Shown in pieces: positions 4,488 through 6,450 of a stretch of 6,450 bases of DNA. Position numbers and translations under genes: made by a program. Under the pieces are notes generated by a model, which saw only the letters and a program-made list of their open reading frames with translations, did not search any database and was not told the origin of the DNA. Source of the stretch: an uncultured Selenomonas sp. (GTDB lineage Bacteria > Bacillota > Negativicutes > Selenomonadales > Selenomonadaceae); assembly GCA_945494195.1 (NCBI GenBank), contig CALYVJ010000104.1, positions 1-6,450 of the forward strand, in the 5' to 3' direction. How positions within the stretch are numbered: the stretch's first letter is position 1; each line of letters begins with the position of its first letter.

Positions 4488-6185
4488 TTGTTGATGAATG
4501 GTGCTCAGGCTGTGCTGGAGAGCCTGAAAAAGGAAGGCGTTGACGTCGTATTTGGTTATCCTGGTGGTGCAGTATTGACGCTGTATGATGCCGTGTACAA
4601 GATGAAATTCCCCCATATTTTGACTCGCCATGAGCAGGGTGCTGTCCATGCGGCGGATGGATATGCCAGAGCTACGGGAAAAGTCGGGGTAGTGTTTGCT
4701 ACGTCGGGACCGGGAGCCACTAACCTCATTACCGGTATTGCCACCGCTTGTACTGATTCGGTGCCGCTGGTCTGCATCACGGGGCAGGTAGCGAATCCAT
4801 ACATCGGTAAGGACTCCTTTCAAGAGGCGGATATCTTTGGGATTACGACTCCGATTACCAAGCATAATTATCTGGTCAAGGACGTAAAGGATTTGCCGCG
4901 GGTTTTGAAGGAAGCGTTCTTCATCGCCCGGACGGGACGGCCGGGGCCGGTAGTCATCGATGTCGCCAAGGACGTTTTTGACACGAAGTTTGACTATCAC
5001 TATCCGGAGTCGGTCCATCTGCGGGGCTATTCGGGGGAATATACGGGGGACGAAGAAGAAATTGATGTGGTGGCAGCAGCAGTGAAAAAAGCTGAACGGC
5101 CTTTATTGTTCGTCGGTGGCGGCATCATAAGCTCTGGTACTGCTGACCTCGTTCGTGAAATTGCAGCAGTCCTCGGTGCACCTGTCACGAGTACGTTGTT
5201 GGGGCTTGGTGTTGTTCCCGCTGATGATAAGGGCTTTTTGGGTTTTGCCGGGATGCATGGTTCTTATGCTGCCAATATGGCCATCCAGGAGTGTGATTTG
5301 CTGCTTTGCATCGGTATGCGCTTCAGTGATCGTGTTACCGGTAAGGTGGCGGGATTTGCGCCCAAAGCGAAGATTATCCATTTTGAACTCGATGAGGCGG
5401 AAGTCAACAAAAATGTGAAGGCCGATTATCGCGTGTTAGGGGATTTGCGTTGGTCTCTACCGCTGTTCCTGAACAAGCTAAAAGCAGCTGGACAGGATTT
5501 TGTGGCGGCGCACAGCCAGTGGCGCCAGCATACTGCCGCACGGCAGGCGGAGCACCCCTTCAGCTATCGGGAAGAGGGCGATTTAATCAAACCGGGAGCG
5601 CTGATAAAGAAAATCAGTTCGCTGGTGGGAAAAGATACCATTGCCGTTACCGATGTTGGCCAGCACCAGATGTGGGCGGCACAGTTCTTTGATGTGTATA
5701 AACCGCGTCATTTTCTGACTTCAGGCGGACAGGGAACGATGGGGTATGGCCTGCCGGCTGCCATGGGGGCAAAGATCGGCAAGCCGGAAAGTCCGGTAAT
5801 CCTGTTTACTGGTGATGGCAGTATCATGATGAATTGCCAAGAGTTTGCAACCATTGCCGATAATGATATCGATGTCAAGGTAGTCATTGTCCACAACTGT
5901 ATTTTGGGTATGGTGGGGCAATGGCAGCGCCTCTTCTATAACCATCATTATTCCCAATCGGAGCTTAAAGGAAAGACCGATTTTGTCAAATTGGCAGAAG
6001 CCATGGGAATCAAGGGGTATCGTCTGACCAAGAGGGAGGAGCTGGATTCTGTATTGCCAGCGATACTGGCGGAGAAAGGCCCGGCGTTGCTGGATGTATG
6101 GATTCCGGAGGAAGAAGATGTCCTGCCGATGGTGCCAGGCGGAAAGCGTCTCGACCAGATGGTGTTGGGAGGTAGCAAAAAATGA
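4488..6185 (+). CDS. ilvB: Acetolactate synthase, large (catalytic) subunit
   Basis: This cytosolic ThDP-, Mg- and FAD-dependent enzyme condenses two pyruvates to 2-acetolactate, or pyruvate with 2-oxobutyrate, the first common step of valine, leucine and isoleucine synthesis. The 565-residue protein has the usual three-domain layout. The N-terminal ThDP domain begins NGAQAVLESLKKEGVD and contains FGYPGG and RHEQGAVHAADGYA with catalytic Glu49. GPGATNLITGIATA and CITGQV follow, then the central FAD-binding domain, then the C-terminal domain with GGQGTMGYGLPAA and the ThDP/Mg motif from GDG (442-444) to Asn470. The start is set by the strong ribosome site before TTG 4488; ATG 4461 or ATG 4494 are alternatives. 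After Asn470 the sequence reads CILGMVGQWQ, where many relatives have NN..LGMV followed by R or K, a small variation near the active-site lid. It overlaps ilvN by ATGA, so the subunits are made coupled. Catabolic AlsS is unlikely given ilvN next door. Confidence 0.96.
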   Translation: MLMNGAQAVLESLKKEGVDVVFGYPGGAVLTLYDAVYKMKFPHILTRHEQGAVHAADGYARATGKVGVVFATSGPGATNLITGIATACTDSVPLVCITGQVANPYIGKDSFQEADIFGITTPITKHNYLVKDVKDLPRVLKEAFFIARTGRPGPVVIDVAKDVFDTKFDYHYPESVHLRGYSGEYTGDEEEIDVVAAAVKKAERPLLFVGGGIISSGTADLVREIAAVLGAPVTSTLLGLGVVPADDKGFLGFAGMHGSYAANMAIQECDLLLCIGMRFSDRVTGKVAGFAPKAKIIHFELDEAEVNKNVKADYRVLGDLRWSLPLFLNKLKAAGQDFVAAHSQWRQHTAARQAEHPFSYREEGDLIKPGALIKKISSLVGKDTIAVTDVGQHQMWAAQFFDVYKPRHFLTSGGQGTMGYGLPAAMGAKIGKPESPVILFTGDGSIMMNCQEFATIADNDIDVKVVIVHNCILGMVGQWQRLFYNHHYSQSELKGKTDFVKLAEAMGIKGYRLTKREELDSVLPAILAEKGPALLDVWIPEEEDVLPMVPGGKRLDQMVLGGSKK

Positions 6186-6450
6186 TGAAAAAATATCTGC
6201 TGGCCGTTTTGGTCGATAATAAACCGGGGGTACTGACCCATGTTTCCGGGCTTATAAGCCGTCGTGCCTTCAATATTGAAAGTATTTCCGCCGGTTATAC
6301 GGAAGAGCCGGAGGTTACCCGGATCAATATTGTGGTATCGGTAGAGTCGGAAAATGAATTGGATCAGGTAGTTACCCAGCTTTCGAAACTGATTGATGTC
6401 ATAAAGATTGTCAACCTCAGTAAAGTGGAATCAATTGAGCGGGAACTGGT
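6182..6450 (+). CDS. ilvN: Acetolactate synthase, small (regulatory) subunit, 3' end outside the window
   Basis: IlvN binds the large subunit, raises its activity and confers feedback inhibition, typically by valine. The visible 89 codons begin MMKKYLLAVLVDNKPGVLTHVSGLISRRAFNIESI when pieced from the sequence, and contain the ACT domain: the effector-site loop DNKPGVLTHVSGL, the NIES strand, and the second half up to KIVNLSKVESIEREL. Family members are usually about 160-180 residues, so roughly the C-terminal half is cut off by the window edge; nothing suggests a broken gene. ATG 6182 overlaps the ilvB stop as ATGA, with GGGAGG (6167-6172) 9 bases upstream. The adjacent in-frame ATG 6185 is an equally possible start but is 12 bases from the ribosome site. 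Confidence 0.96.
   Translation, partial: MMKKYLLAVLVDNKPGVLTHVSGLISRRAFNIESISAGYTEEPEVTRINIVVSVESENELDQVVTQLSKLIDVIKIVNLSKVESIEREL

Noticed and set aside
4137..5018. Long minus-strand open frame of 293 codons
   Set aside because: It lies antisense to comF, the ilvB promoter and ilvB, which are all clearly real, and its product resembles no protein; it is an antisense shadow.

Overview
This window looks like chromosomal DNA from an anaerobic bacterium of the Firmicutes type. GC content is intermediate, Shine-Dalgarno (SD) sites are strong (AAGGAGG-like), GTG/TTG starts are likely, and the genes are tightly packed. The mix of genes (a short B. subtilis-type QueF, a YqeB selenium/molybdenum-hydroxylase protein, a TatD-associated type radical SAM protein, and ilvB-ilvN) would suit a Negativicutes/Selenomonadales or clostridial genome. 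That placement is inferred from protein style only and was not tested by any search. I see no rRNA, tRNA, CRISPR array or recognisable insertion sequence.

Region 1 (1-2149) is a same-strand cluster: queF (queuosine precursor reductase), a pyridoxal/pyridoxamine kinase, and a small radical SAM protein of unknown substrate. The genes are 28 and 1 bases apart, and the cluster is closed by a 15-bp-stem terminator. They are probably co-transcribed, but no shared pathway is obvious.

Region 2 (2150-2766) is about 620 bases without a convincing gene. It is more AT-rich than its neighbours (about 44% GC by hand count over 2161-2700) and holds several short palindromes and hairpins. On the minus strand it has a chain of short open frames separated by stops and frame changes, which could be a decayed gene. 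It is the least explained part of the window.

Region 3 (2767-4370) begins with two back-to-back inverted repeats and a good sigma-A-like promoter. These lead into a yqeB-family gene, which overlaps by 8 bases a comF-family phosphoribosyltransferase gene. An exact 12-bp inverted repeat lies inside the comF coding sequence.

Region 4 (4371-6450) has a second good promoter with an 18-bp near-palindrome over its -35 box, then ilvB (acetolactate synthase large subunit, probable TTG start). It is translationally coupled through ATGA to ilvN (regulatory subunit), which runs off the window. Together the two form the first committed enzyme of branched-chain amino acid synthesis. The leader is too short for a T-box or peptide attenuator.

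Most of the window is ordinary housekeeping and biosynthetic sequence. The items worth a second look are the unassigned intergenic stretch, the paired inverted repeats before yqeB, the operator-like palindrome before ilvB, the comF hairpin, and the functionally unassigned radical SAM gene.
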